64,000 nt of DNA from Armillaria gallica (GCA_037576215.1 JBANDB010000012.1:992001-1056000), one strand, 5' to 3'; counted from the first letter of the stretch, positions 32,880 to 44,673 are shown. Made by a program: numbers and translations. Notes: a model not told the origin generated them from the sequence alone.

Positions 32880-33253
32880 AGTGTATCTGTAGCAGATGGC
32901 GCGGTTTGTGCGGTGCAGCGAATCAACGAGCCAGAGTCCTTCATCCAATCACATCACACTGTCTTAGAAGTAGCCTATCGAAGAGGCAGAGGTGGAGCAC
33001 ACGTTCAAGGACACAGAGAAAGATGATCGCATATGAGCAGGATGTATAGACACAAAAGGAAGGCGAGTAAGAAATACGAGCAGCGGTGGGGATATCTGAT
33101 GTACATTCCAGGAATAAAATGCGCAGCTGCCAATATGGTCGCTCGATACCAACGATGTACAATGATTTTGAAGCTCTGCATAATTTCTGTGGCAGTGCTT
33201 ATGTGCATGACTGGGTTAGATCTGCATATGAGAACAGCTGCCGCACATACTAG
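32880..33253 (+). pseudogene. Gene family G, third-block copy, with best-preserved C-terminus
   Basis: 33,071-33,253 is an open 61-codon stretch ending VHDWVRSAYENSCRTY and TAG, preceded by MRSCQYGRSIPTMYNDFEAL. This ending can be traced in all five copies, so it is a real protein C-terminus. The upstream part (32,880-33,070) is frameshifted compared with 10,483-10,761. The function is unknown to me. It converges with Kre9-like copy 2. Confidence 0.5.
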
Positions 33254-33275
33254 AGGTAGGCACGTTGATTGAAGA

Positions 33276-33577
33276 CAGTGTTGTGTGGGTCGCGCGACAG
33301 TTGCCAAAGTCACGACTGTTGCGAAGTCGTGCCTAAACGACCGTGACTTTCCCCATGCCACCGTGACCTGACCTGTCCATGGACCGGAAGATCGGCAAAA
33401 CCATGACAAAGCAGTCAGGGTCGGAGACAACCAAGTTAGTCGAAAACGACGTCATATGTGGCTTCACAGCCACAGAGTCACGGTCAAGGTTATTTGTGTG
33501 ACTGGCAACTGTCGCTCCGAAGTTTTGCAACTGGCAACCTTGACTTCGGCTCAAGGTTGGGTGACCGTACAACACTG
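33276..33577. mobile_element. hAT-type MITE, 302 bp, with 8-bp target duplication ATTGAAGA
   Basis: ATTGAAGA flanks the element perfectly at 33,268-33,275 and 33,578-33,585. The ends are CAGTGTTGT (left) and its inverted form ACAACACTG (right), giving the YARNG form of hAT ends. The equivalent site in block 1 (10,858-10,865) holds a single ATTGAAGA with no insertion. Inside are repeated gtcacg/cgtgac and ttgccaa/caactgg motifs in both orientations, likely subterminal transposase-binding repeats. No gene. Confidence 0.9.
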
Positions 33578-33983
33578 ATTGAAGATCAAGAGAGTATCGA
33601 GGCATGTCACAGAGAATGACACTGGAGAGATACTGTGCAATTGGCTGAGTTTTCATTGGCACATAGCCTGCTGGTTATACAATCGATCACTGGCGAGAGG
33701 TTACTGGTGAAAAGGTATAGACTGCAGACACCAATGTAAAATGAGCGAGACGTCGGCACAAAATCAATAATGCCCTCACCTCCACTACTAATTCTCCATC
33801 TGCAGCTGCGATCCTTGAGAATTAGGTGCTCCTTCGAATGCAGTTTTCTCTGCGCAACATGACAGAGGTGAAGGAAATGTTTCAACCTGCAGAGCCAAGG
33901 TTAACGATGCACTGGGGTAAAACATAAACTATGCACGTGCCTCGTAGCAAAAGTCTCATCCAAAAAAAAAGAAAGTGTCTTTT

Positions 33984-34590
33984 TTAGATAGCGGTGACCC
34001 ATGCCAAGACAACGGCGAGGATGCCAGCACCTCCGACCTGTGTGCGTGAGGAGGCATTGAAAGTAGAGGTGGAGGTGGTGGAAGTAGTTGAGGAGGTGGA
34101 GGGTGTGGTGGATGACACCCGGGTGGTCGACCCGGATACGGAGGCGGAGACAGATCCAGATGGGGACCTAGAAGCACGCTTAGCGAACAAAGGGTTTACA
34201 GAAGGAGGGAGACTCATGCAGACACGGAATCAGACCAGACGACGCTGACACAGAGCCATTAGCAGTCGCACTACCGCTCGCACTTGCAGACCCCGCCGAC
34301 GATGTCGAGGCAGACGAGCTGACAGACTCCGAGATGGAGAAAGTACCCATTCAAGCATAGATATCGCTGATATTGGAGATATTCACGAGCTGAATGGTGT
34401 ACCCATCTCTGCAGAGTTATTCGTTAATGTGAGAAACAAACAGGGACAGAACAGTGAAACGCACTCGGCAGGGATCTGAGGGAGGGTGAGGCTGAGAGAG
34501 CCAAGGCTGGAGTTGACATTGTTGGCGATAACGTACTGGCTATTGAAGCTGAGGGACTGGTTGATGAGCTCGATGGAGGAAGGGTTTTAT
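33984..34590 (-). pseudogene. Kre9/Knh-like GPI-anchored gene, copy 2 (N-terminus lost)
   Basis: On the minus strand the frame reads SIELINQSLSFNSQYVIANN, then SLTLPQIPAE, a 56-nt intron (34,464-34,409), DGYTIQLVNISNISDIYA and a TGA at about 34,356 in a probable former CGA. Then come a Ser/Ala-rich stalk, a second intron position (ending at 34,168), a Ser/Thr-rich stalk and a hydrophobic GPI-type end (GGAGILAVVLAWVTAI, stop at 33,984). The second intron's donor is ATGAGT where copies 1 and 3 have GTGAGT. The signal peptide and first strands of the domain are absent. The intact family has a secreted beta-sandwich domain attached to the wall or membrane by GPI. Confidence 0.6.
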
Positions 34591-34599
34591 TTAGTTTGC

Positions 34600-35330
34600 C
34601 ACGTGGGAGAGGAAGTTTCGTGAAAAGCTTTTGATCAGCTTCAAGGGGTTATGTCATTCACATCATTGTTTCTCGTCATCCATCCTCCCATTGTCATCTC
34701 CCATCTAGCGTTGACCGCGCTACCTTCTTGTTCCTTGTTCATCACCAAGTGTCGGCCACTTCTCACCACGTCTCAGCATGGCTATCGAATTTCATAAAAC
34801 CACACCCATTTACATAAAGCACGTCCTTCTTGACCCGAAGCCCTTGCTGTGCACACCGCCCTTATGATCCATCCTGAGACCTTTCATACCATGAAGAATT
34901 TGACCAAGCAGTACGGTGCCACCGACGCTGGCAAGCTCGTTCGACTCCAACTGCTGCTATGTATGAGAGTGCATGTAGGCCTATTTTCTCTTATGCTCAT
35001 ATCATCCTCTGCTTTCACTGCAGCACACTTTGAACGTGAACCAAGGCGCACCTCTCACCACCAGCTTCCTCTCAGCTCAGCTGTCAATAGCATGGTGTTA
35101 GTCGTTCAAGTCGGCTAGGGAACTTTCAATGGAACCACCCCTGGCCCATCTTTTATAGCTCTCCTAGCTGTCTGACTGTGAACATACTCATAGCAATTGC
35201 TACCACCTCTGAATGTGTTGCATCCCTCCATACTTTCTCACATCAGGACCGCATACAGGCTTGTCCAACTAGCACAGGTGATTTTTCTCTTGTCACTATG
35301 ATAGCACGTTTTACTAACAAAACTCTTAAT
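34600..35330. repeat. R repeat, copy 2
   Basis: Contains MIHPETFHTMKNLTKQYGA at 34,864-34,920 in an open stretch from 34,849 to 35,118, followed by the intron-like ctgcag region. The downstream tRNA-Thr-like element is annotated separately. Confidence 0.5.
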
Positions 35331-35332
35331 GT

Positions 35333-35424
35333 TCCCTCTTAGCTCAGTTGGTAGAGTGTGTCACTAGTATCCTCTGAACAAGAAGATTGATGATGAGGTC
35401 AGTTGTTTAAGTCAGCTAGAGGGA
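35333..35424 (+). pseudogene. tRNA-Thr(AGT)-like sequence with intron-like insert
   Basis: TCCCTCT (35,333-35,339) and AGAGGGA (35,418-35,424) pair perfectly as an acceptor stem. TAGCTCAGTTGG is a perfect A box, and the anticodon loop begins CTAGTA (anticodon AGT). About 22 nt more than in the copy at 37,216-37,289 lie just after the anticodon, where tRNA introns sit. The B box (gttgtttaagtc) is degraded, so it is probably a pseudogene or SINE head. Confidence 0.55.
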
Positions 35425-36530
35425 AGTGGACAATCGTTGTAAGTGTTTTTAGCATTTTGTTATTGACATATTTCAACTTCTTATGGATTTTGTTTTCCAC
35501 TCCAGCGTGCCTCTCCACTAATCGAGCTGTCAGAACTTTGGATAGACATCATGCGAGCAGCATTGACTGTTCTCTCATCTTTCTCGGAGGTAATGGTATC
35601 GCGCCTGGACCTGGTTGACACTTCTCGCCCAAAGACGGACAAGTATGTCTTCTGTCTGTTCTATCCTTGTGAGACATTTAGTTAATATTCCCAAAGACTC
35701 TAGTATGACTCGTGCCCCGATCTCGCTCTTTCATGCCACCATTGCATCCTCTTTCAATTTGGGAATCAGTCGTTCAAGGGAAGGAAGAATTGCTTTGTGT
35801 CACATTAAATGAATGACCCGAATGGCAGGCGAGCTTTCTCTTCCGGTGCTGATATTCATGCTGTCATTCACAGATCGCTCCTCCTTCTGGTGGAGTGCGA
35901 TGCAGGTTTTTTGAATGCGTTCTGGAAAGAAACGGGGGGGGCATGGGTATCTTTCTTTCGTTTGTGTCCCCAGGTCTGGGTGCCTTCTTGAAGCTTGAGC
36001 CTCAGTACCGGACTCGCGTGGTGCAGCGATCCTTGTCCAACTGCCCTCTCCCCAGTGAATAGGGTGTCCACAAGAAAAAGGACTGTGATTCGTAGTCGCA
36101 GATTTTGGTGCCAGCATCTTTTCTTTTTGGTCTTCAGACTTCCTTTCCCCGCTCTTCACCTGTGACCTGTCATTTGGTTCGTCTTTTTTTCCCTTTCCTT
36201 TATGTCACACCTATGAGAGCAGGACTGTCATTCCCCTACTTTCAAATATATAGCGCCCTGGTATGCCATGGCATGACCATGCATCGGGACCATGCAGCAC
36301 AGTGCCAGTTCGATTCTAGCTCATGCCATGCCAATGATAATGTCCCAGACTCCATTTTTTGCCTCTATGCTTGCTTGAATTCTAACATACTAGTAACCCT
36401 GACAGTCGTTCTATTATCATAGCCTGCGACCTCCTTTGCCCCAAAACCAGATCAGTGGTGTCTGCTGCTCTCCGACTTCGCTCTTTATGTTGCTGTCTTT
36501 TCTGAATGTGCAAGGTTTTCACTTGTCCCG
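35425..36530. other. R-repeat tail and spacer
   Basis: 35,500-35,660 matches 13,890-14,010. The rest shows no recognisable gene. A short g-run is at 35,933-35,940. Confidence 0.35.
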
Positions 36531-37210
36531 AGTCTGATAGCGCCAGCACTACCCTCTGGTTCGACCAGTGCTGGCCATTTCTCAGTGCAGATATCGAATT
36601 TCATGACACGACATTACCTGCGCCCATTTAAAGCACATCCTTTCGAGCCAGATATCGTCTCACCCTCAGGCTGGCTGCGCGCACTGCCCTTGTGATCGCC
36701 ATTAAGAATCTGGCCAAGCAGTACGTACTACGGTGCCGCCAACGCTGGCAAGCTTCTTTGACTCCAGCGACTGCTATGTATGTGAGGCCTATTTTTCTCT
36801 TCTCCTCAGCTGTCACCTGTACTCGTATAACCCTCTTCCTTCGCTGCAGTGCGCTTTGATCCCAGAATGTCCCTCTTAGCTCAGTCGTTACTGACAGGGT
36901 ATTAGTCGTTCAATTCGGCCTGGGAACATTCGATATAAAATGAGCCATTTTTGGTGTAAACGCGAGCGGCTATCTTTAGTGTTAATAATAACCTGTCTTC
37001 TATACCTCTCCCAGCTGTCCGATCGTTATGCTAATTTTTCCACAGAAATTGTCGACTCCTCTGAATGCCTTATATCCCTCTGCACTTTCACAGCATCAGG
37101 ACCGCGGTTGAGAAGAGTACGTTCGATTCGAGCACATGCATTCAACATTGATTAAGGCAGGGCTCCCTTCTCCTCTGGCCGTGTGGGTAAGCTTTACTTA
37201 TAACCATTGT
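36530..37210. repeat. R repeat, copy 3, with a degraded tRNA-like segment
   Basis: Matches 13,430-13,830, including aatctggccaagcagt near 36,705. A tRNA-Thr-like segment at about 36,870-36,926 keeps TCCCTCTTAGCTCAG and a weakened T arm but has lost the anticodon arm. Confidence 0.5.
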
Positions 37211-37215
37211 AGTGT

Positions 37216-37289
37216 TCCCTCTTGACTCGGTTGGTAGAGTGTGTCACTAGTATCATGACGAGGTCAGTCATTCAAGTTGACTAGAGGGC
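37216..37289 (+). pseudogene. tRNA-Thr(AGT)-like sequence, 74 nt
   Basis: TCCCTCT pairs with AGAGGGC (six of seven). The D arm is ACTC/GAGT, the T arm AGTCA-TTCAAGT-TGACT pairs perfectly, and the anticodon stem TGTCA/TGACG holds the loop CTAGTATCA. The loop is nine bases where a tRNA needs seven. That is explained if the two bases tc are all that remain of the insert seen at 35,333-35,424. Probably not functional. Confidence 0.55.
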
Positions 37290-38290
37290 AATGAGCTTGT
37301 TGAGTGCTATTTTGATCCATTAACAAATTAAACTTCTATCTAAGTTCTGCGGCGACTTCAACTCTCAATGCTCATCATATGATTATACCAAGAACCATGG
37401 GCCATCAAGCAATACGAGCAAGTGTCGCCAACTTCAGCTTAATGCAAGCACATTGAGTGTTCGTCCCACCTTTCAGTGGAGGTAGGGATGCCGCATGGGC
37501 ACTTGGGGTAGAGGGAAAGGTATGATCATCTTTCCTTCCCCTGGACGATATACTGCACGAGTGCTGCTTCCTTCTTTTCCTCCCGTTTTCCCTTCAAGGC
37601 TAAACATACTTTCGTGGTACTCGGGGGCCTTCGGGACATCACTCTGAGTTTGTTTCTTTACTAGACGCATCCAGCTCCTCCTTCTGAGTCATCTCCATCA
37701 TGGCATGGTAGCACATCGGTACCACACAGAGAGCCACGCCTGTTCTATTTGAGCTCGTACCATGATCCAGTCCAGAATGCTTGTTTTGCTTCCCATGGGA
37801 CCTAGTATTACTTAAATTTAAGCAATTCCTTTCGAATACATTGGTAGCACTTCATAGGGATGGAAATGACCATCAATAACTATATATCGAATAGAGGGCA
37901 ATGATCATACCTGGGTAGATGGGGTGTGAAAGAAAGAGTCAGGAGATTGAGGACCGAGGGTCGAGGTGCAAACGGAGCATTTTTCTTTCACCTCTGGACT
38001 AATCTTGTGTCTGCAGGCCTACCGATCAAGTTCAACTATTCTTTGCTGACAACGGATCTACTCGTCGGCACTCGCTTTCAAGTTTTGAATCTTCGCTGGG
38101 GCACAATACCTCTCTCATCTGAACTTTGTATCAAAGCAATGTCTCTGAGAGAATCTCCACATTCTGAACATACCACCTGTCAAGTAAAACCCTCCTCATT
38201 GTTGTCATGATGCTGGGTACACTATTGGAGGACAATATTACTATGAGTGCGAGATGCTTCTGTCACCACATTCCAGTCCCAAGTAAGCAA
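37290..38290. other. R-repeat tail and spacer
   Basis: 37,480-37,720 matches the R-repeat tail (compare 14,000-14,150). I see no gene in the remainder. Confidence 0.35.
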
Positions 38291-38347
38291 TCCCTCTCAG
38301 CTCAGCTGGTAGAAGAAGTCATACGAGGTTCAAGTCCACTAGAGGGA
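38291..38347 (+). pseudogene. tRNA-like sequence lacking the anticodon arm
   Basis: TCCCTCT (38,291-38,297) pairs perfectly with AGAGGGA (38,341-38,347). The A box CAGCTCAGCTGG and a perfect B box GGTTCAAGTCC are present, but only 57 nt separate the ends and the anticodon arm is gone. It is the same family as 35,333 and 37,216. Confidence 0.5.
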
Positions 38348-39000
38348 ATGTGGTATCATATTCGTAGAGTGATTTTTTTTGGTCTGCAGTCCCCTACACC
38401 CACATACAGGTCCCTTATTCAAAAGATCCCACTATTCTGAAATGGATTTGGTCAGCGAGATAGATTCCTTCCTGTCGTGTTTAGGTCCGCTAAAAGGAAT
38501 TCAAGTGTCCCTCCTTTCCTTGTAAGATCTGAAGCTTCATGGTCCCTTGGACAAGCCTCGAGAGAAGGAATTCGACCGCCCATAGCTGGAACGAGATTTA
38601 ATAAGTATCTCAAATCAGCCTTCCCTTATTCGAGTGGAACTTTGAGATCTGGCGCTGCATCCATATGAGATAGTACTTATGATACGGGACTGAAAGTATG
38701 TGCTTCTGGTTCCTGGTTCGCAGACTGGGTCTAACTCGCTGCTCGCAGTCTCCCTTGCTAAGTATCTGAATGTTAGAGGTGAAGTGCTTCGATATGGGAC
38801 ACCTTCATGCCTAACAACGTATCACTGGTTCGACTCGGAGTCCTCGCAAGCAGGGGTTTTGTGGAAGGTTGAAACACCTCCTCTTTCAATCCGAGATCCT
38901 GCTGGTATGAAACGTCAGCCAATCTTTTTTACTTCCTTCCTCCTTTATTGGTAAGTTACGAACCGTGTCTAGATCACATGGTCGTTGCAAGAAATCAACC
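38348..39000. other. Spacer with weak repeats
   Basis: A segment at about 38,778-38,850 resembles the tRNA-like stretch at 2,310-2,400 (gaggtgaRgtRcttcgRtat and a ggttcga motif). No gene is recognised. Confidence 0.3.
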
Positions 39001-39883
39001 ATGGGAAAGGATGTACTTTTATCCTGTGACCACTTGCAGCTGGGTGCATGTCGACCTTCAAGCTCAAGCTCCAGGTTGTGTGTTTGGCCCATTATGAACG
39101 CCTCTTTTCTATACTCATCCAAGGCCAAAGGCTGCCTTGCAGTTGGTATACAGCGTCGCGAAGGATTCATCCAGCCCCTAAGGCTCCAAATGGGATCAAT
39201 ATCGCCAGGATCGTTGGTGAAGAATGCTCAAGTCGGGTGCAGTACAGATAAGCGATAGGGGTGCATGCATTGCTCTTTTGACGTTGGGATGTCACTGACT
39301 CTACTAGTTGTCCAGGTCAATGACCTCTATACTCATAGCCATGACCAAATCGAAGCCTGAGGATTTTTCATGCTGATTTCCAGCGCTGCACCAGTCTCCA
39401 GAAGTGTAGCTACTAGTGTGTGCACTGTGGTTGATAGCACTGAGGCACCGGCATCGTTTCTTTGATTTTGACGCAGACGTCTGGCAGATTTTGTGTTCAA
39501 TGCAGGTCTTGATGCATTCATTGCACCGCCAGATTATATGCCCGCTCTTCTAAAATCGGACACGACCAGCTTGTATGGTGATACCCACTTCGTTCAATCT
39601 CAGTCTATCACATGAACATCACTGTTTCTGCTTTCTTCATAGTGCTAAGGTCCCTCTCTCTGTCTGCGCATATATGGCACAAGACTGGATACAGGACACT
39701 AAAGACTGTAGTCTACTAGCGGCAGGGTCTATATACCTCATCTCCTTTGTACTGCATTGACCACCTGATGATATTTCCTTAGAATTGGCATACTCTGGGT
39801 TGTTTGTCCACTGCGTTTACCCTAGTATCGTCTATAAAGACGGATTGGCCAGTATCACGCTGAAATACAAGAGCATCGCCATA

Positions 39884-39951
39884 GCATTATGGCGTAATGG
39901 TGAGGAGGCTCGGGCAAGTTACGTTATTTCTGGTTCGATCCCAGCTAATGT
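39884..39951 (+). repeat. tRNA-derived repeat with A and B boxes
   Basis: TGGCGTAATGG (39,890-39,900) fits the A-box consensus and GGTTCGATCCC (39,932-39,942) the B box, 42 nt apart. The first and last six bases (gcatta, taatgt) can pair. It is the best-preserved member of the family that includes 3,875-3,943. Confidence 0.5.
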
Positions 39952-40473
39952 CATATACTTCGTGCCATGACCTAGTCTTTTTCTTGGGAATAATTGCATA
40001 TCTTGCTGGAAAGTACTGCATTGTGCTGTAATAGTGACGACTGATATCCTCGTCTTCACCATGCAAAGTCATCTCTTTTGTAGACTCGTGTCATATACCT
40101 CTGTGTTAAATATGAGTCTAGCATATAGAGGCGTCTTTCTCTAAGCGGGTGTAGGTCAGTTTCTTCGTTTCATATGGGTGAGTGGTCTCGATCTATACAT
40201 CACTTTCCTCAGTTTGGCCTGTTCTGGTGCTAAGGTCCTCCCTACAGATTCTGCTCCATCCATATATATATGACACACGACCGGCCACGATGTGGTCTAC
40301 TGGCGTATGCAGCTACTGTATGGTTTGTTCTTCGAGTTCTCATCTCTTTTGAGCCAGTTCAGTCGGGATCCTAATAATGTCTCCTTAGAACTGACGTGAT
40401 ACGTATTTTCACTGCCTGTACCCTCATGTCTTCTCGGGCATTGAGTTATGAAGGGATTGTTGTAGCATCAGTG

Positions 40474-40533
40474 TGGTGCAATGGGTAAGATGACTTGGCC
40501 CCATCACGCTCTTTCTGGTTCGAATTCAACTAC
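40474..40533 (+). repeat. tRNA-derived repeat, second local copy
   Basis: A box TGGTGCAATGG (40,474-40,484) and B box GGTTCGAATTC (40,517-40,527), 43 nt apart. It is the counterpart in block 2 of the degraded copy at 1,051-1,107. Confidence 0.4.
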
Positions 40534-41722
40534 TGACAATTGTGCCATATTGGAATAGCATCTATCTTTTTCCCTCGTTTATTGTGAAGAACACATGGAT
40601 ACGATTTCTGCTGCGATTAAATGCACGGTGATGGTCGCCACACTTCTTCTTTCTGTATTCGCATTGTAAATTATAATCTGATGGTTGTTTAGTACTGAAT
40701 GCAAGCATTTTGTTCGCCCTTCGTGTGAGCCTTTTCACCTGCCGATTCAAGAAATGCAAAGATATTTGGTCATGACCCGCTGCATGCGGAGCTCTATTTC
40801 TCTCTATTCTCTGTGAAACGTGACTACTAGTGGACGTCTTTCGGCTGATTGCAAGACATCTTTGGAAGAGTTTCTTAAGTTCACCTCACGTTGTCTTTGC
40901 ACGCCAAACACGGGTGGTTACTTCATCACTAGACCTGTGAACCTTTTGTTGCTCATTGTGGGGACAGAGTCATCACTGTGCGTGACTTCTTCCCGTCTTT
41001 CTGTGACATGCTGACGGTTCATGTCGCAGCGTCCGCCATATACCACTGAATTGCTGATGGTACTGACGGGACCAATTCTCGGCCTATGGGAATGCAAAGC
41101 TCGAGATGGGCCAGTTGTGTATCTTTTGAGGGAGCTGATTTATAGTAGGCTCGAGTGAAAGATATATGATATTCCTTCGGTACGATGCTGCCGGATAATG
41201 GAAGGCATTCTCATTTTCTGATATTCATGACCAACAGCTCAAAGCTGACCTATTGTCAATTTTGCTTGTGTAAATGTCTTCTCGGTGTCCTTTGACGCAA
41301 GACTGAGTTATGAGTGATATCTCTAGCATATCCTGCATGCGTTGCAGTATAACTGTGTTTATATGGCTGGATCGGAACCTAGGCCAAGCAGTTTCCTCAT
41401 TCGATCCCAGGACCTGCTATGATGTCACCGTATCGCTGTTGAAACATTTTAGGTGATAGGTTGGAAGTTATGGTATAATAGCCACTAACTGTTGCAGCTC
41501 TAACTTTAGTCGAGTCTTCTCTAATGGGGTTTCTGTTCTCCGCGTAACTCACTGGCATATTGGTAATTCGAGATGATAACTCTGAAGCCCTATTCTGCGT
41601 GCATCTCGGGAATACAAGAGATATATCCGACTCTGAGTGCAATGGCTTGCTGCTGCGCTGTCGTCATGCTGTCTTTGAGTATACCTCCACCTGCCTGCAG
41701 TCTCTTTCGCTAGTGTTGCTCA

Positions 41723-42972
41723 CATCAGGAAAAATTGAAATACTACGTAACTGACCGCAATTTGTCTATATCATATTGATGATCGGTACCTTATGTTGCT
41801 CCACCTGTTACCTACCATACGTCTCTGTAGCAACCTGTAGTTCGAAACCTAGCCTCCATAGCCAAACAGGACATACATAAAGCCAAGTACACACATCCAT
41901 AGATATATGAATGGGAGCGATATGGCAAGTGTTCAAAGCGATGTAAAAATCCATTCTTATGATATGAAGTAGATGAACAATTCAATAGATGTCTCTGGGA
42001 TACCTCACAAAAGGAATTTGTGCAGGGCAATTGCAACGGCAGGTGGGTGTCAAGCCGGTGAGGCACGATCAGCGTTGAAAGAATTACAAAGTTTGTTTCA
42101 ATTTCCGATCCAACTCCGATGGTCCGTGCATTATCAACATGATCAGGCCACCAAAACACGATCAATTCCAACCATTTTTCTTCCCTCCTACCATCGCCTC
42201 CCCTTTTACTGCCTCATCCAAGGTCAGTGCTAGTAACTTCATCCTTTACGAAGATTGCAGTAACAGACTGGTACTATGCAGATATCGATGAGTTTATTTG
42301 TGGACTGTCACAGATGAAGTAGGTTTTCTTGGTCTGCCTTCACATCCTTGGAGTTGATTGTTGCTGTGTAGTGAGTTTGGAATGATTGACAGTCTCGCGT
42401 TCCTAATGGTGAGTCAGGTTCTGCTCAAACTATCCCTCACTCATACTCGTTAATTTTGATAGCATTTGTCTGTTTGATTTCGGTTGTTGGAGGTGGTACT
42501 CGATCTATGCAGCATTTTGGTGGTGCGTATCATCTATAATATCTTTCACTCAATCGCTGACCTCGATTATTTAAATTGTATGTCTTGAGGCATTCGAAGC
42601 TCTTCTGGTGACTTCACTTTTGAGCGCTGGCATGGGTCCAGTAGAGGCCAAGGGCTAGTTGTGGGAGCTAGGAGCCATGTACAGAATGTGTTGTAGCTGT
42701 GTACTCGTACATATCTGCCAGTGAATATATTGTTTTTCCGTAATTTTTGGTGTCTACCTCAGATGTGGCCTTGATTAGCTAGTTGTATATCCTATCATAT
42801 ACACCTACGGTAGTGCTACAGTAGTTGCGGCAGCAGACTATGGAGGGCTACAGAGAGCTACAGAGACCCGAGTGAGAGATACGGATCACAACATAAAGGG
42901 GACCTTTTGCATTTGCAATACCAGGTACAGACGCTACATATGGGTATATCTGAACATCATTTTTTCCTGATG
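41723..42972. mobile_element. 1,250-bp insertion with 12-bp terminal inverted repeats
   Basis: The left end CATCAGGAAAAA and the right end TTTTTCCTGATG are exact inverted copies. Block 1 lacks the whole stretch: there the flanks are joined as tgctcaagcatcg (about 2,291), whereas here tgctca is followed by the element and then caagcatc. The only target duplication I can see is the dinucleotide CA. The interior (several short open stretches, including 41,812-42,171 on the minus strand) shows no transposase I recognise. The superfamily is unclear because the ends do not have the hAT form. Confidence 0.7.
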
Positions 42973-44673
42973 CAAGCATCATAATGGTAGAGGTGAGGTA
43001 CTTCGGTATGGGACTTCTGGCATAGCCTGTGATAGGGTGCATCACTATTTCGAGTCCTTGCAGGTGTATTTAAGAAAGGTGTCCTCGTTCGATCTGAGGG
43101 CTTGCTGTATCAAGATAGTTGTGTATCATGCTGATCTTTTTGGCTCATGGGATACTACTTTTGAGGTTTACAATGACCACCAACAGGAACACAGTTCTTG
43201 TTTTGTGTCATATCATTCTCTCTGGTGTCTGGCTCAGTGTGTGCTATGTACGAGCTGGGGAATTGGACTATTTCCGAGTAAAATGGCAGAAAAAACTGGC
43301 AACTGGGAGTAATTTCCCAAAACTTTCACTATTCAGACACCCCGGCCCCTGGGCCAGTCACTTTGGGCAAGATGCTTAATGCTAGTCTACAATTTAGATT
43401 CTCATCACTAGCAGTTATCTACATGGTAACTAATTTTTTGACCAGGAAGAGGAGCCGTAGGTCAACGGGATTTCCACCTACCAATTCGGTCACCTCATTC
43501 AAGTCGGGGTCCTCCACTGATGATATAATCCTGTTTTTATTGCTACTAGGCAGTTTTCACTGATGTGGCAGAATCGGAACGAAGATGACAACCGAAATGG
43601 AGGCGTGTTTAGACTGTGTTTAGATCACATGGTCGTTTGCCATGGGAAAGTTCCATGAGTCTGGTACACCGAGTATCTTCTCAAACAAGACGACATTGTC
43701 AATCTCTTTTATATGCCCGCTCCAGTTTACAGGCCGCTTCGAAAGCTTGTCTTGCAATGATTCCATGATGGTCATGTCCCACAAGGCTCTGAGTGAGGTG
43801 CACTCTACCAGGATGATTGCGGAGGAACGCTAAAATCGGATGCTGTGCGAATAGAGGTGCATGTATTGTTCTTTTGACATTGGGGCGTCACTGACTTTAG
43901 CTGTCAAGGTTGACACCCTTACCTCTGTGCTCATAACTGTAACCATGGCTGAAGCTGGAAGGATCCCCTGAAGAGATGTGCATTGGTTCCCAGTGCTGTG
44001 CCATAATCATAGCTGTTGATCTAGGGTCGGTAGTAGACGTACGGGCATCGTTTCCTTCGTTTTGGTGTCTTGTTGATTTTGTGTTTGCAGGTCCTGATGC
44101 ATGTCCTGCACCACCGGAGACCGTGTGCACCCCTCTCAAGTCCCACCTGACCAGTTCATACTTTGTAATACAGGCTTCCTTCAATCCAAGTCTATCACAT
44201 CAAGTCGCCTTTCTCTACACAGAAGGTCCTCACTATATATCTTTCTCCATACGCGCATATATGGTACAAGACTGAGGCTGTGGTCAACTGGCAAGTGCAT
44301 CTAAGGTTTGTCCTCCTCTCTTTCACAGTGTGTCGGCAAAACTCATAAGATTGTCTCCTTAAAACTGGTGTGATACGGCTTTCCACCGCCGGGACCTTGT
44401 GTCCTCTTGAGCTTCCCAAGCTGCAAACGGTACCACCTTATAATGATTCTAGGAGGTATGTGCATGGTTTGTGTTCAAACACCAGGGTGTTGCTAACTTT
44501 GGCTTTGCAGGTTGGACCCCTGCCCTCTACCTCTGTCGTCGCAAATTACACACGAAGAATTTCTAATGCGTGAGGACCGTAGGTGCAGACGGGGAATATT
44601 CATTAGTAGTGAAGGTGCGGGTATTATTGATTTTGAGCCTACGTCTTGCTAATTTTATGTCTAGTACCTGCCT

